DNA of 64,000 nucleotides from Emticicia sp037153985 (GTDB lineage: Bacteria > Bacteroidota > Bacteroidia > Cytophagales > Spirosomataceae), in assembly GCF_037153985.1 (NCBI RefSeq), contig NZ_JBBAYI010000006.1, positions 124,001 to 188,000 on the forward strand, written 5' to 3'. Within the stretch, counting starts at the first letter, position 1. Every line of letters starts with the position of its first letter. Positions 54,232-63,007 of the stretch are shown here, in pieces. The notes under the pieces were generated by a model. That model was given only the letters and a program-made list of their open reading frames with translations. It had not been told where the DNA came from and searched no databases. Position numbers and translations under genes: made by a program.

Positions 54232-56094
54232 TTATCTTCCAAGATGCACCATCAGTACCGATATATCGGCCGGAGAAACCCCACTTATACGAGACGCTTG
54301 TCCTAATGTTTGTGGTTTCATCTTCTTAAGTTTTTGTCTGGCCTCAATAGAGATAGAAGTAAGTTTGTCATAATCGATATTAGGCACTATGCTCAGGTTC
54401 TCTAGCTTTGCCATTTTCTCGGCCATTAACAATTCTTTCTCGATATAGCTCTCATACTTTACATGAATAACGGCTTGCTCTATTACCTCGTTATCATAAC
54501 TATCAATATGTGTTTTTATTTCGTTGGTTAATTGCTTTATATCTCCTATTTCAATTTCGGGTCTTTTTAATATGCTGTAATAAGAAGATTTTTCTCTCAG
54601 TCCGGCCGATTCTATCGACTCCAGAAACCCGTTAGCATCTTCGGGGCTTACCTTCATTTCTTTCAACGATTTAATGAGTTTTTCAGATTGCTGTTTTTTC
54701 TCATTCATTCGTTCAAGTCTTGCCTGTGAAGCCAATCCTAAATCGTACCCTTTTTGAGTAAGGCGTATATCGGCGTTATCTTGTCTGAGCAGCGTTCGGA
54801 ACTCTGCCCTAGAAGTAAACATCCTGTATGGTTCTTCTGTGCCTTTATTTACCAAATCATCTATCAATACGCCAATATATGCTTCGTTCCTTTTCAAGAT
54901 AAAAGCATCCTTTTCTTTTACTTTATTGTGGGCATTAATGCCTGCAATTAAACCTTGGCACGCTGCTTCTTCATAACCCGTTGTTCCGTTGATTTGCCCT
55001 GCAAAGAAAAGGTTTGCAATGAGGTGGGTTTCGAGAGTCAGTTTTAGTTGGGTTGGAGGAAAAAAGTCGTATTCTATGGCATATCCCGGACGGAACATCT
55101 TAGCATTTTTAAAACCCGGAATCAATCGTAGTGCTTCGTACTGAATATCTTCTGGTAATGAAGTTGAAAAACCATTGATATACATTTCGACAGTATCCCA
55201 TCCTTCGGGTTCCACGAATATCTGATGACGGTCTTTGTCTGCAAAGCGATTGATTTTATCTTCAACAGACGGGCAATAGCGTGGCCCTAAGCCTTTGATT
55301 CGCCCGCTGAACATGGGCGATTTATCGAATCCTTTTCTGAGTGCCTGATGTACCTTTTCGTTGGTATATGTTACATAGCAACTTCTTTGTTTGCTTAGGC
55401 GAGGTGTATCTGTATACGAAAACTTTTCAGGATTTTCGTCGCCTTTTTGCTCTTCCATTTCATTCCAGTCTAACGACCGCCCATCTACTCTTGGCGGAGT
55501 TCCGGTTTTCATTCTCCCAGATTCAAAGCCTAATTCAACGAGTTGTTCGGTTATTCCGTGTGCTGCCCTCTCCCCTGTTCTACCCCCACCAAAGGTTTTT
55601 TCGCCTATATGTATCTTTCCATTCAGGAAGGTTCCATTGGTTAACACAACAGATTTACTTCTAATCTCAACGCCCATTGAGGTTTTAACACCTACAACTC
55701 TCTGGTCTTTTACCAAAATACCCACGGCCATATCTTGCCAAATATCAAGGTTCGGGATACTTTCCAACGTATTGCGCCACTCTTGTGCAAAGAGCATACG
55801 GTCGCTTTGGCAACGGGGGCTCCACATGGCCGGCCCCTTCGACCTGTTCAGCATTCTGAACTGAATCATTGTCTTGTCGCTGATGATTCCTGACTGGCCG
55901 CCTAAAGCGTCTATTTCACGAACTATTTGTCCTTTTGCTACGCCTCCCATCGCTGGGTTGCACGACATCTGGGCAATGGTTTGCATATTCATGGTTATCA
56001 ATAGTACTGATGAACCCATGTTGGCTGCGGCCGATGCGGCCTCACAACCAGCATGCCCTGCCCCTACTACTATGACATCATATTCTGGAAACAT
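54232..56094 (-). CDS. mnmG: tRNA uridine-5-carboxymethylaminomethyl modification enzyme MnmG (GidA)
   Basis: This 620-residue FAD protein works with MnmE to modify the wobble uridine (U34) of some tRNAs. The FAD motif GAGHAGCEAA is at residues 11-20. MSCNPAMGGVAKGQIVREID is the MnmG fingerprint, with GTPPRVDGRSLDW and CPSVEDKI also seen. The C-terminal helical part ends in SRISGVSPADISVLMVHLGR. The length is normal. The upstream side has two parS sites within 75 bp of the start, consistent with the frequent location of mnmG near replication origins. Confidence 0.96.
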   Translation of the reverse strand: MFPEYDVIVVGAGHAGCEAASAAANMGSSVLLITMNMQTIAQMSCNPAMGGVAKGQIVREIDALGGQSGIISDKTMIQFRMLNRSKGPAMWSPRCQSDRMLFAQEWRNTLESIPNLDIWQDMAVGILVKDQRVVGVKTSMGVEIRSKSVVLTNGTFLNGKIHIGEKTFGGGRTGERAAHGITEQLVELGFESGRMKTGTPPRVDGRSLDWNEMEEQKGDENPEKFSYTDTPRLSKQRSCYVTYTNEKVHQALRKGFDKSPMFSGRIKGLGPRYCPSVEDKINRFADKDRHQIFVEPEGWDTVEMYINGFSTSLPEDIQYEALRLIPGFKNAKMFRPGYAIEYDFFPPTQLKLTLETHLIANLFFAGQINGTTGYEEAACQGLIAGINAHNKVKEKDAFILKRNEAYIGVLIDDLVNKGTEEPYRMFTSRAEFRTLLRQDNADIRLTQKGYDLGLASQARLERMNEKKQQSEKLIKSLKEMKVSPEDANGFLESIESAGLREKSSYYSILKRPEIEIGDIKQLTNEIKTHIDSYDNEVIEQAVIHVKYESYIEKELLMAEKMAKLENLSIVPNIDYDKLTSISIEARQKLKKMKPQTLGQASRISGVSPADISVLMVHLGR

Positions 56095-56111
56095 TGTTTA
56101 AAATTGTTTAT

Positions 56112-56127
56112 GGTTCCACGTGAAACT
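56112..56127. promoter_or_regulatory. parS site 1 (ParB-binding)
   Basis: GTTCCACGTGAAAC (56113-56126) matches the core of the parS consensus TGTTnCACGTGAAACA; only the outermost base at each end differs. It lies 18 bp upstream of the mnmG start. Confidence 0.85.
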
Positions 56128-56150
56128 TTTTATGATAAAAGAAATGGGTC

Positions 56151-56166
56151 TGTTCCACGTGAAACA
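56151..56166. promoter_or_regulatory. parS site 2 (ParB-binding)
   Basis: TGTTCCACGTGAAACA is an exact 16-bp match to the parS consensus TGTTnCACGTGAAACA. It is 39 bp from site 1 and in the same orientation. Pairs like this near mnmG are usually loading sites for the ParABS chromosome partition system. Confidence 0.9.
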
Positions 56167-56263
56167 AAATTTACTCATTGATTTTTGGATAAAAAACTTC
56201 CGATGTTTGGTCGGTTAAAAAGTATAAAACCCTAAGGGCCTAAAATAGGTTCTGGATGGAAAT

Positions 56264-56291
56264 AAAAAAGGACACTCCAGTGAGTGTCCTT
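56264..56291 (-). terminator. Terminator after DUF4175 gene
   Basis: AAGGACACTC pairs with GAGTGTCCTT (56268-56277 with 56282-56291) around a 4-nt loop, followed by six T on the minus strand. It lies 22 bp past the stop. Confidence 0.9.
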
Positions 56292-56313
56292 GCAAATTTA
56301 CGAAGAAATACAA

Positions 56314-59300
56314 TTACTTAATTTTCCTGAAGTAATTATCAGTTTGTTTCTTATAAAATGGGGTATAATTAGGAGGAACAGTTCTAATTAACTCCACTTG
56401 TTTCACTTTTTCCTGAAGAAACTTCTCCATTGAAGGCGGTGCAGGGCGGTTAAACTGCTGCGCCGTACGTGATTGGCGCGTAGGGTCTTCTTCCTGCTGT
56501 TTCACGGCCTTCTCAGCTTCAAGCAAACGTATTTGCAATTCTTTCGAGCGTTTCATTGTCTCGGGGTTAATACGCTTGTTTACGAGGTCAGTTTCGTTTT
56601 CATCCATTTTCTTTTCAAGCTCTTTAAGCTCATTGCCCAGCTTCTTGCCTGCCTCAGTTCCTTTCAGGTCATCCTGCATCTGCTGAATCATCTTACGAAG
56701 TTTAGCCTGTTCTTGCGCTAATCGGGCTGCTTCTTCCGACAGCTGCCTGCCAGTTTTGCCCTCTCCCATTTTTTGCATACCCTCATTTATCTTTTGTTGC
56801 ATTTCGCCTAAAGGCATTTGTCCTTTTTGTTTCCCTTTCTTTTTACCAGAAGACGGCATGGCATTAGCCATCATTTGTTGCATCTGATTAAAGGTATCGC
56901 TTAGCATTAAAGCTAGATTATTAATTGAGGTCATGGCAAACTGTTGCTTAGCCGAAGCTACATTTAATTTCCTTTCTTTAATGAACTTCACACTTTCGTC
57001 CATAGAGTTACGCATAGAAGTTACTTCACGCGTGATAAACGACTGAATCTGCAACACTCTCTTCGATAGCGAATAAAGGCTATCTTCGATGATTTTAGCG
57101 TCATCCTGCAATTTTAACTGGTCTTGCGATAGTTTTACAAAACGAGGGTCGGTTACGGTCATATTACGGAAGTCTTTCATCAAGCTTTCTTGGTCGAACG
57201 AAAGTTTCACGAGGTTCTCCAGAATAGCGCGTAAAGCGTCCATATCTTCGTCCATTTGTTTCATCTCTTGCCCTTGCATCGACTCGGCCATATCTTGGGC
57301 CATCTTTTTCATTTTATTAGCGGCTTTCTTCTGGCTTTTTGAGGCCGACTGGCGTTGCTTCTGCTGCAATTGCTTTTGAGCATTTTGTTGTTCCTGAGAT
57401 ACCTCCTCCTGCTCTTGCTTCTGAGGGTCTAAATCCTTTTTGAGTTCTTTGCTGAGTTTCTCGATGTCTTTCATCTTATCTTTCAGGTCTTCAAACTCCT
57501 TCGATAATTTCTCTTGCTCTTCTTTCAGCGATTCATCTTTATCGTCTCCCTGCTTATCGTCTTTATTAGGGTCTAACGGATTATCACCTTTATCATTTTT
57601 GCCTTGTGGGTCTTTTTGCTGGTTCTTCGATTTATCTTGTTGCTCTTGCTCCTGTTTCTGGGTTTGATCGGCAAGTTTATCTTGTTTCTCAGCAAGTTTC
57701 TCTAAGTCCTGAACAGTTTTTTCAACCTTCTGTTGCAGTTGTAACTGCTTGAATAACTTAAGCGTGCGGTCAATATCTTTATCCATATTACGCTCTTTGT
57801 TTTTCAGCTTTTCCAGTTGTTCAACAGTTTTCTCGTCCATGTCTTTTTCAAGCAGTTTTTTTAGCTCTTCATACATTTTACTGGTTTCGTCGTTCATGAG
57901 GTCTTTCATGAGTTTCTGTAACTGCTCCATTTTTTGTTGAAGCTGAGGACTTTGTTGCTGAAAACGGTTGGCTTTCTCCTGCATCTGGTCAAACTGTTGT
58001 TGCAAGGCTTTTAGCTCATTAATAAGTTCGTCGCGTTTACGAAGCATTTCTTCGAGTTGTTTCTTTTCCTGAAAATCTAAATCCTTTTTGCTCTTCAAGC
58101 GGTTTTCAAGATTATTAAGCTCGGTTTTTAATTTCTTCGATTTCTCGTTTATCTTTTCAAGCATATCTTCGGTCTTCTCGGTGGCTTTTTCTATCTCGGC
58201 ATCATAATTCTTAGCCGAAGGTAAAGAAAGCGTCATAACAGGCGTTTTTGTGCTTTTAGCACCGTTTACGCCGTCGTTGTCCCAAAGTTGTAAGAAGTAC
58301 TCTACTTTATCGCCTGGGGCTAACTTTAAGTCGCTTAAAGGCAACTGATAATAAAAGCTCTGCGATACCTGCGATTTATTAAAAGCTACATCGATAGCAT
58401 TATAAGGCTGGTTCTGGTTATTATCCTTGATGGTTTTATAGTAAAGTTTAAACTGCGATAATCCGTAGTCATCGGTAATGTTTCCGCCCAGAACAATGTA
58501 ATTAAACAAAGTTGAGTCTTTTAATTGTTCTAACTGAATTTGTGGGTATCGGTCAGGAACTACATTGATATAAAAATCAACGTTTTCACGATTGACACTA
58601 AAAGCGTTTTTCAGATGAATCTGGTAAGATGAAGATATTTTTAAATGTTTCACGAACGAGAAATTATCACCGAAACCATCTTTGGCTAAAAACTTGGCTT
58701 CGTTGTCGAAACTCAGGTATAATGAATCCGTATTGGCTGCTTTAAAATTCCATTGTACGGTAGTTCCCTCTGGTACTACCAGATTCCCTACGTTATTAAA
58801 GCTCTCGTTGGCTTTATTAAGGTAAGATGGGTAATTGAGTGCTACATCGAACGAAAGCAGGTTAGGACGGCTAATAAGCTCCAATTCGAACTCGTTTGAT
58901 TTAAAGCCAGAAGCCAGAAAATGAAAATCGACCGGATTCTGAACCTTTGAAAAGGTAAACGAATAGTTTTTACTATCGCTCGAAATCATCTTGAACTTCC
59001 GGTCGTTGGCAACCAGATATACAGCTTCGGGTACTGCATTGCCAATAAGTTTCAGATTCAGTACGAAATCTTCGTTTTTAACAGCTTTTAGTTCTTCGTT
59101 GGTAATCTGGAATTTAAAAGGGGCTTCTTCGGCAAAATCTTTCTGGAAATAAACAATACGCTCAGTGCTGCTTTTAAAGAATTTAGGAGAAACCGCTGCA
59201 ATTAACAGAATTAAAGCCAGCGGAGGTAAAGCATATTTAAGATACTTTTTGTTTTCTCCGATTTTGACAGCGTCAGCAAAGCGGACGAATTTTAGCTCCT

Positions 59301-59703
59301 GCGATTTCTGATTAATGCTTGCCTGAAGCAACGAATTATCTTTTTCTGATAATTGAGCTAATTGTAGCGTGTTTAACAGCTTATCGGCTATTTCAGGAAA
59401 GAACTTGCCAATTTCGTTAGCGGCTTTTTCATAAGTAAGTGGCTCATTGAAATGGAGTAAATACAAAATAGGTTTGATTACCCAGAAAATGAGTGAGTAA
59501 AGAGCAACGCCAATAAAGGCAAATAGAAGTACACCTCTGACAACAGAGTTAAAACGACCGAAATACTCAATAACATTGAGCAAAAGAAAAGAACTAAATA
59601 ACAAAGCCAGTGTAAATAAAGCCCCCTTAATGAGGAGGTTCTTGTAATACTGGCGTTTGTATTCATCAATCTTTTCAAAAAGAGCTTTCACTGAACTTGA
59701 CAT
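56314..59703 (-). CDS. DUF4175 coiled-coil membrane protein
   Basis: This is an 1129-residue Bacteroidota protein of the DUF4175 family. Its N-terminus carries hydrophobic helices (ALFTLALLFSSFLLLNVIEYF, FAFIGVALYSLIFWVIKPIL, YALPPLALILLIAAV). From about residue 520 to 1090 it is a very long Gln/Lys/Glu-rich coiled coil (QQFDQMQEKANRFQQQSPQL and similar), with a DKQGDDKDESLKEE acidic patch. Such proteins are probably large membrane-anchored scaffolds; their role is not known. It starts 36 bp downstream of the exonuclease gene stop. Confidence 0.85.
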   Translation of the reverse strand: MSSSVKALFEKIDEYKRQYYKNLLIKGALFTLALLFSSFLLLNVIEYFGRFNSVVRGVLLFAFIGVALYSLIFWVIKPILYLLHFNEPLTYEKAANEIGKFFPEIADKLLNTLQLAQLSEKDNSLLQASINQKSQELKFVRFADAVKIGENKKYLKYALPPLALILLIAAVSPKFFKSSTERIVYFQKDFAEEAPFKFQITNEELKAVKNEDFVLNLKLIGNAVPEAVYLVANDRKFKMISSDSKNYSFTFSKVQNPVDFHFLASGFKSNEFELELISRPNLLSFDVALNYPSYLNKANESFNNVGNLVVPEGTTVQWNFKAANTDSLYLSFDNEAKFLAKDGFGDNFSFVKHLKISSSYQIHLKNAFSVNRENVDFYINVVPDRYPQIQLEQLKDSTLFNYIVLGGNITDDYGLSQFKLYYKTIKDNNQNQPYNAIDVAFNKSQVSQSFYYQLPLSDLKLAPGDKVEYFLQLWDNDGVNGAKSTKTPVMTLSLPSAKNYDAEIEKATEKTEDMLEKINEKSKKLKTELNNLENRLKSKKDLDFQEKKQLEEMLRKRDELINELKALQQQFDQMQEKANRFQQQSPQLQQKMEQLQKLMKDLMNDETSKMYEELKKLLEKDMDEKTVEQLEKLKNKERNMDKDIDRTLKLFKQLQLQQKVEKTVQDLEKLAEKQDKLADQTQKQEQEQQDKSKNQQKDPQGKNDKGDNPLDPNKDDKQGDDKDESLKEEQEKLSKEFEDLKDKMKDIEKLSKELKKDLDPQKQEQEEVSQEQQNAQKQLQQKQRQSASKSQKKAANKMKKMAQDMAESMQGQEMKQMDEDMDALRAILENLVKLSFDQESLMKDFRNMTVTDPRFVKLSQDQLKLQDDAKIIEDSLYSLSKRVLQIQSFITREVTSMRNSMDESVKFIKERKLNVASAKQQFAMTSINNLALMLSDTFNQMQQMMANAMPSSGKKKGKQKGQMPLGEMQQKINEGMQKMGEGKTGRQLSEEAARLAQEQAKLRKMIQQMQDDLKGTEAGKKLGNELKELEKKMDENETDLVNKRINPETMKRSKELQIRLLEAEKAVKQQEEDPTRQSRTAQQFNRPAPPSMEKFLQEKVKQVELIRTVPPNYTPFYKKQTDNYFRKIK

Positions 59704-59738
59704 GATTTATAAAAGATTAAGGATTTTCAATGATAAGA

Positions 59739-60500
59739 CTAAAACAAACAAAGCTCCACAGGACAATGATCTGAAAAATGTAATTCAGGGTAAATAGCCG
59801 CACTTGTTAAGTGAGGGGCTAATGCTTTAGAAGCAAAGTGATAATCAATACGCCAACCCAGATTTTTGGCCCTCGCCCCTGCCCTGTAAGACCACCAAGT
59901 ATAGTGGTGAGGATTCTGGTTAAAATAGCGAAAAGTATCGATATAACCATTATCAAGAAACCTGCCAACCCATGCCCTTTCTTCGGGCAAAAAGCCTGAC
60001 GAATTTGCATTACCCTTAGGGTTATGGATGTCAATATCCTGATGACAGATGTTTACATCACCGCTGATAATAATGTTAGGGAGTGTTTCTTTGATTTTAT
60101 TAATATAAACGAAAAAATCTTCAAGGAATTTCATTTTTATTCCCTGACGTTCGTCGCCCGATGAACCTGAGGGGAAATATGTACTGAACAACGAGAAATG
60201 CTCGAAGTCGGCACGTAGCACGCGCCCTTCGTCGTCATACTGTGAAACACCCATTCCACGCACAACTTTCAAAGGTTCAATCTTTGATAAAATAGCTACG
60301 CCACTATAACCCCTCTTCTGGGCGGGGTACCAGTAACAATGAAAACCCATTGCTTCAAAAAGCGGAGCTACCAGTTCGGTTTCAGCGAGTTTTATTTCTT
60401 GAAAACAAACAATATCAGGGTTGTTGATTTTTAACCAGTCTAACAATCCTTTGTTAATAGCGGCACGAATGCCATTGACGTTGTAAGTAATAATTTTCAT
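59739..60500 (-). CDS. xth: Exodeoxyribonuclease III
   Basis: This is a 253-residue DNA repair enzyme (AP endonuclease and 3'-5' exonuclease). Seen are the N-terminal TYNVNGIRAAINKG, the Glu in CFQEIK, YSGVAILSK, SGDVNICHQDID, GWRIDYHFAS and the final HFSDHCPVELCLF. These are the catalytic and metal-binding blocks of the ExoA/ExoIII family, and the length is normal. Its start overlaps the end of the small upstream gene by 4 bp (ATGA), which indicates translational coupling. Confidence 0.96.
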   Translation of the reverse strand: MKIITYNVNGIRAAINKGLLDWLKINNPDIVCFQEIKLAETELVAPLFEAMGFHCYWYPAQKRGYSGVAILSKIEPLKVVRGMGVSQYDDEGRVLRADFEHFSLFSTYFPSGSSGDERQGIKMKFLEDFFVYINKIKETLPNIIISGDVNICHQDIDIHNPKGNANSSGFLPEERAWVGRFLDNGYIDTFRYFNQNPHHYTWWSYRAGARAKNLGWRIDYHFASKALAPHLTSAAIYPELHFSDHCPVELCLF

Positions 60501-60853
60501 ATATGTAAGCCAACTTCTTTTCTGAAGTATTCGATAGTGAAATGTTTAAGTAGTTTTTCTTGTGCCAGTAAGTCAAAATTAGGTAATGGCTTTACCAGTT
60601 TCCAATGAGGCCAGCCAGCGGCGTCAGTCCCTTCCAGTTCATAATAGCCTCCATAGCTTAAAACCTTGCATATAGCAATGTGCATAAGGTCTTGTTTTTC
60701 TTCTTTTGAGAAAAACTTCTTCCCCTGCCCTAGTTCCTGAACGCCTATGATAAACAGCACGCCATTCAAATCGGCTGGTTTTTTACCAAGATTTTGTTTG
60801 AGAAACATTAATAATGTTTGCCAGTTTTCTTTTAATTTGTCATCTTCTCCCAT
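60497..60853 (-). CDS. Conserved hypothetical protein, 118 aa, coupled to xth
   Basis: This is a 118-residue soluble protein. The ATG at 60853 is preferred to an upstream one because MGEDDKLKENWQTLLMFLK starts a regular helix-rich domain, whereas the earlier 20 codons are basic and irregular. Motifs such as GVLFIIGVQELGQGKKFFSK and YYELEGTDAAGWPHWKLVKP are regular enough to be a conserved family, but I do not recognise it. The stop overlaps the xth start by 4 bp, so it may act with that enzyme in DNA repair; this is inference from position only. Confidence 0.7.
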   Translation of the reverse strand: MGEDDKLKENWQTLLMFLKQNLGKKPADLNGVLFIIGVQELGQGKKFFSKEEKQDLMHIAICKVLSYGGYYELEGTDAAGWPHWKLVKPLPNFDLLAQEKLLKHFTIEYFRKEVGLHI

Positions 60854-60895
60854 GGGGCATCTTTTATATTTTATATACAAACTTAATGAAAGCGT

Positions 60896-61582
60896 ATGAA
60901 ATGGATAAATCATTTAATAGATATAATCTATCCTAAATGTTGCGAAGCCTGTCAGGAACCGCTTTTAGGAGGCGAAAAGTTGATTTGTACGCATTGTCTT
61001 ATTAACCTGCCCCGAACAAATGCACACCAGCACCCAAGCGGGGTACTGGAACGCAGGTTCTGGGGTAAAATTCCGGTTACACATACGTTGGCTTATCTGA
61101 AATTTACAAAAAAAAGCAAGGTGCAACACTTGTTGCACCAACTCAAGTATAAAGGTAAACCCGAAATAGGCTTGCTACTCGGAGAAATGTATGGCAGAGA
61201 ATTAAAAGAAAGTGGTTTTAATGAAAAAATAGACCTTATCATAGGCGTGCCACTGAACAGGCAGCGCGAAAAACAACGAGGGTATAATCAGGCCAATTGT
61301 ATAGCCGAAGGGCTTTCTAAGGGGCTAGAAGTGCCTTTTAATACTACTTCTGTTAAAAGAGGTATAAACACCGAAACACAGACCCGAAAAACGCGTCTGG
61401 AGCGTTTTAAAAACATGGAGAGGGCTTTTGAAGTAAATGATGAAGCTGCTATAAAAAATAAGCGGATTGCCATCGTAGACGATGTTTTAACGACTGGTGC
61501 TACCCTTGAAGCCTTAGGAAAAGTTTTACTTGAAAAAGGGTGTGCCGAAGTTCTGGTAATTGCGTTGGCTACTGCCGACTAA
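60896..61582 (+). CDS. comF: ComF-family phosphoribosyltransferase-like protein
   Basis: This is a 228-residue ComF/GntX-type protein. An N-terminal four-cysteine zinc site (CCEACQEPLLGGEKLICTHC, about 15-34) is followed by a phosphoribosyltransferase fold. It has GVPLNRQREKQRGYNQA, a hallmark of ComF, and the PRPP loop VAIVDDVLTTGATLEAL. ComF is needed for DNA uptake by competence in several bacteria, probably bridging the membrane machinery and replication proteins. It is the only plus-strand gene in the last 10 kb and starts 42 bp from the minus-strand hypothetical gene. Confidence 0.9.
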   Translation: MKWINHLIDIIYPKCCEACQEPLLGGEKLICTHCLINLPRTNAHQHPSGVLERRFWGKIPVTHTLAYLKFTKKSKVQHLLHQLKYKGKPEIGLLLGEMYGRELKESGFNEKIDLIIGVPLNRQREKQRGYNQANCIAEGLSKGLEVPFNTTSVKRGINTETQTRKTRLERFKNMERAFEVNDEAAIKNKRIAIVDDVLTTGATLEALGKVLLEKGCAEVLVIALATAD

Positions 61583-61584
61583 AA

Positions 61585-61613
61585 AAAAATCCCTTCTTGC
61601 GGAAGGGATTTTT
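61585..61613. terminator. Bidirectional terminator between comF and gldJ
   Basis: AAAAATCCCTTC (61585-61596) pairs with GAAGGGATTTTT (61602-61613) around a 5-nt loop. It serves both convergent genes. Confidence 0.9.
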
Positions 61614-61633
61614 GTAGTAATATTTCTGACGGC

Positions 61634-62920
61634 TTACAATTTACGTTTTCCTTTAGGGCCAATGGCAATCATGGCGCAACGGAAACCAATAGTAGCAGTT
61701 GAAGAATCTTGGTCAAGATAACGGCGTGTACCCGGCGATAACCAGTAGGCTACATCATTCCATGAACCACCTTTATAAACACGTAGTTTGTTATCTATCA
61801 ATGAATTGAAATTCTTTTTGTCATAAAGGCTTTCTTCATCAAGGTAATCGTTACGACGTATCGGGTTAAGGTCGTTTACATCCTGAAACGAACTTGGACG
61901 ATACAAGTCAATAACCCACTCGTTTACGTTTCCGGCCATGTTGTAAAGACCAAAGTCATTAGCAGGGAATTCGTAAACTTCCATGGTAATAATACCACCG
62001 TCGTTTTGGTGTCCGGCAATACCGGCAAAGTCACCACGGCCACGTTTGTAGTTGGCTAACATAGTACCTTTCTGGCTACCTTTTGATTTACGCATTGAAG
62101 AACCATCCCAAGGATAAATACGTTGGCTTGACTGGTTTTCATCCATGTATTGCGTGCCAATCATTGCTTTAGCGGCATATTCCCACTCAGCTTCTGTTGG
62201 AAGGCGGTAACTAGGTAATACGTTTCCGGTTTCAATAGCTAAACGGCCACCGCTTTTAGCCTGAGGAGCCTCGGTAGTGAAGGCAGTTCTGTCTTTTTTA
62301 CCACCTTTAGCTTTCGGACCAAAACGAACAGCCATTTCGTTGTTTACTGCACCTGTTCTCCATTTGCAATATTCAGAGGCCTGAACCCATGAAACACCTA
62401 CAACCGGATACATACGGAAGCCCGGGTAACGCAGGTATTGCTCAGTAAACTGGTCGTTGAACGACAACTTGTTTAACCAAACAGTGGTATCAGGTAAAGC
62501 ACTTTCGTAAAACTCTTGTGAAGAGTCTTTTTGTACACTATGCAGATACTCTAACCAGTGAAGGTTGGTAATTTCGGTTTCGTCCATATAAAAAGAAGAA
62601 ACTGTTACAGTTCTTTCAAGGTTATCGCGTGAGTAGGTTACATCCTCTTCAACAGTTCCCATTGTAAAACGTCCGCCCTCAATATAAGCAAGGTTTGGCC
62701 CAGCAGGCTGGCCTTTGAAAGCATTAACCTGAAATCCTTCTTCTTGTTGTGGTTGACCTTTCTTAGGTTTTTTACCTTTTCCCTGTTTAGAATAAGCAAT
62801 CCCGGTAGCAGTACTGTGACGACCCGGATCGATACTAGTTTTCTTTTTGCTCGAACAACCACTTAGGATAAGCGTAAAAGCCAATGCACCCGTAATCGAA
62901 CTAAAAAGTAATTTTTTCAT
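61634..62920 (-). CDS. gldJ: Gliding-motility/type IX secretion lipoprotein GldJ-like (SUMF1 fold)
   Basis: This is a 428-residue lipoprotein of the formylglycine-generating-enzyme (SUMF1) fold. The lipobox LILSGC (Cys22) gives lipid anchoring, and a basic Gly/Lys/Pro linker follows (GKGKKPKKGQPQQ). The SUMF1 domain has GPNLAYIEGGRFTMGTVEED, FYMDETEITNLHWLEYL, YPVVGVSWVQASEYCKWRT, YRLPTEAEWEYAAKA and MAGNVNEWVIDLYR, ending in the SWNDVAYWLSPGTRRYL block. The pattern fits GldJ better than GldK. GldJ stabilises GldK and drives gliding and type IX secretion, consistent with the CHU_C-type substrate at 42.5-43.9 kb. Confidence 0.8.
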   Translation of the reverse strand: MKKLLFSSITGALAFTLILSGCSSKKKTSIDPGRHSTATGIAYSKQGKGKKPKKGQPQQEEGFQVNAFKGQPAGPNLAYIEGGRFTMGTVEEDVTYSRDNLERTVTVSSFYMDETEITNLHWLEYLHSVQKDSSQEFYESALPDTTVWLNKLSFNDQFTEQYLRYPGFRMYPVVGVSWVQASEYCKWRTGAVNNEMAVRFGPKAKGGKKDRTAFTTEAPQAKSGGRLAIETGNVLPSYRLPTEAEWEYAAKAMIGTQYMDENQSSQRIYPWDGSSMRKSKGSQKGTMLANYKRGRGDFAGIAGHQNDGGIITMEVYEFPANDFGLYNMAGNVNEWVIDLYRPSSFQDVNDLNPIRRNDYLDEESLYDKKNFNSLIDNKLRVYKGGSWNDVAYWLSPGTRRYLDQDSSTATIGFRCAMIAIGPKGKRKL

Positions 62921-62955
62921 TTTCGGAATGATTTTTGTTTATAGAATTCGTTTTG

Positions 62956-62963
62956 CAAAAATA
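62956..62963 (-). promoter_or_regulatory. Putative -7 element of gldJ
   Basis: On the minus strand TATTTTTG matches TAnnTTTG, 35 bp before the gldJ start. No exact -33 TTTG was found. Confidence 0.45.
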
Positions 62964-63007
62964 GGTTATTTTGATAGTAATATCTTAATATTCTGAGAAT
63001 CAATTCT

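Noticed and set aside
57089..57940. Several plus-strand Ser/Phe-rich frames opposite DUF4175
   Set aside because: They are the antisense of a long Gln/Lys/Glu coiled coil, whose reversed codons give Ser/Phe/Leu-rich open frames.
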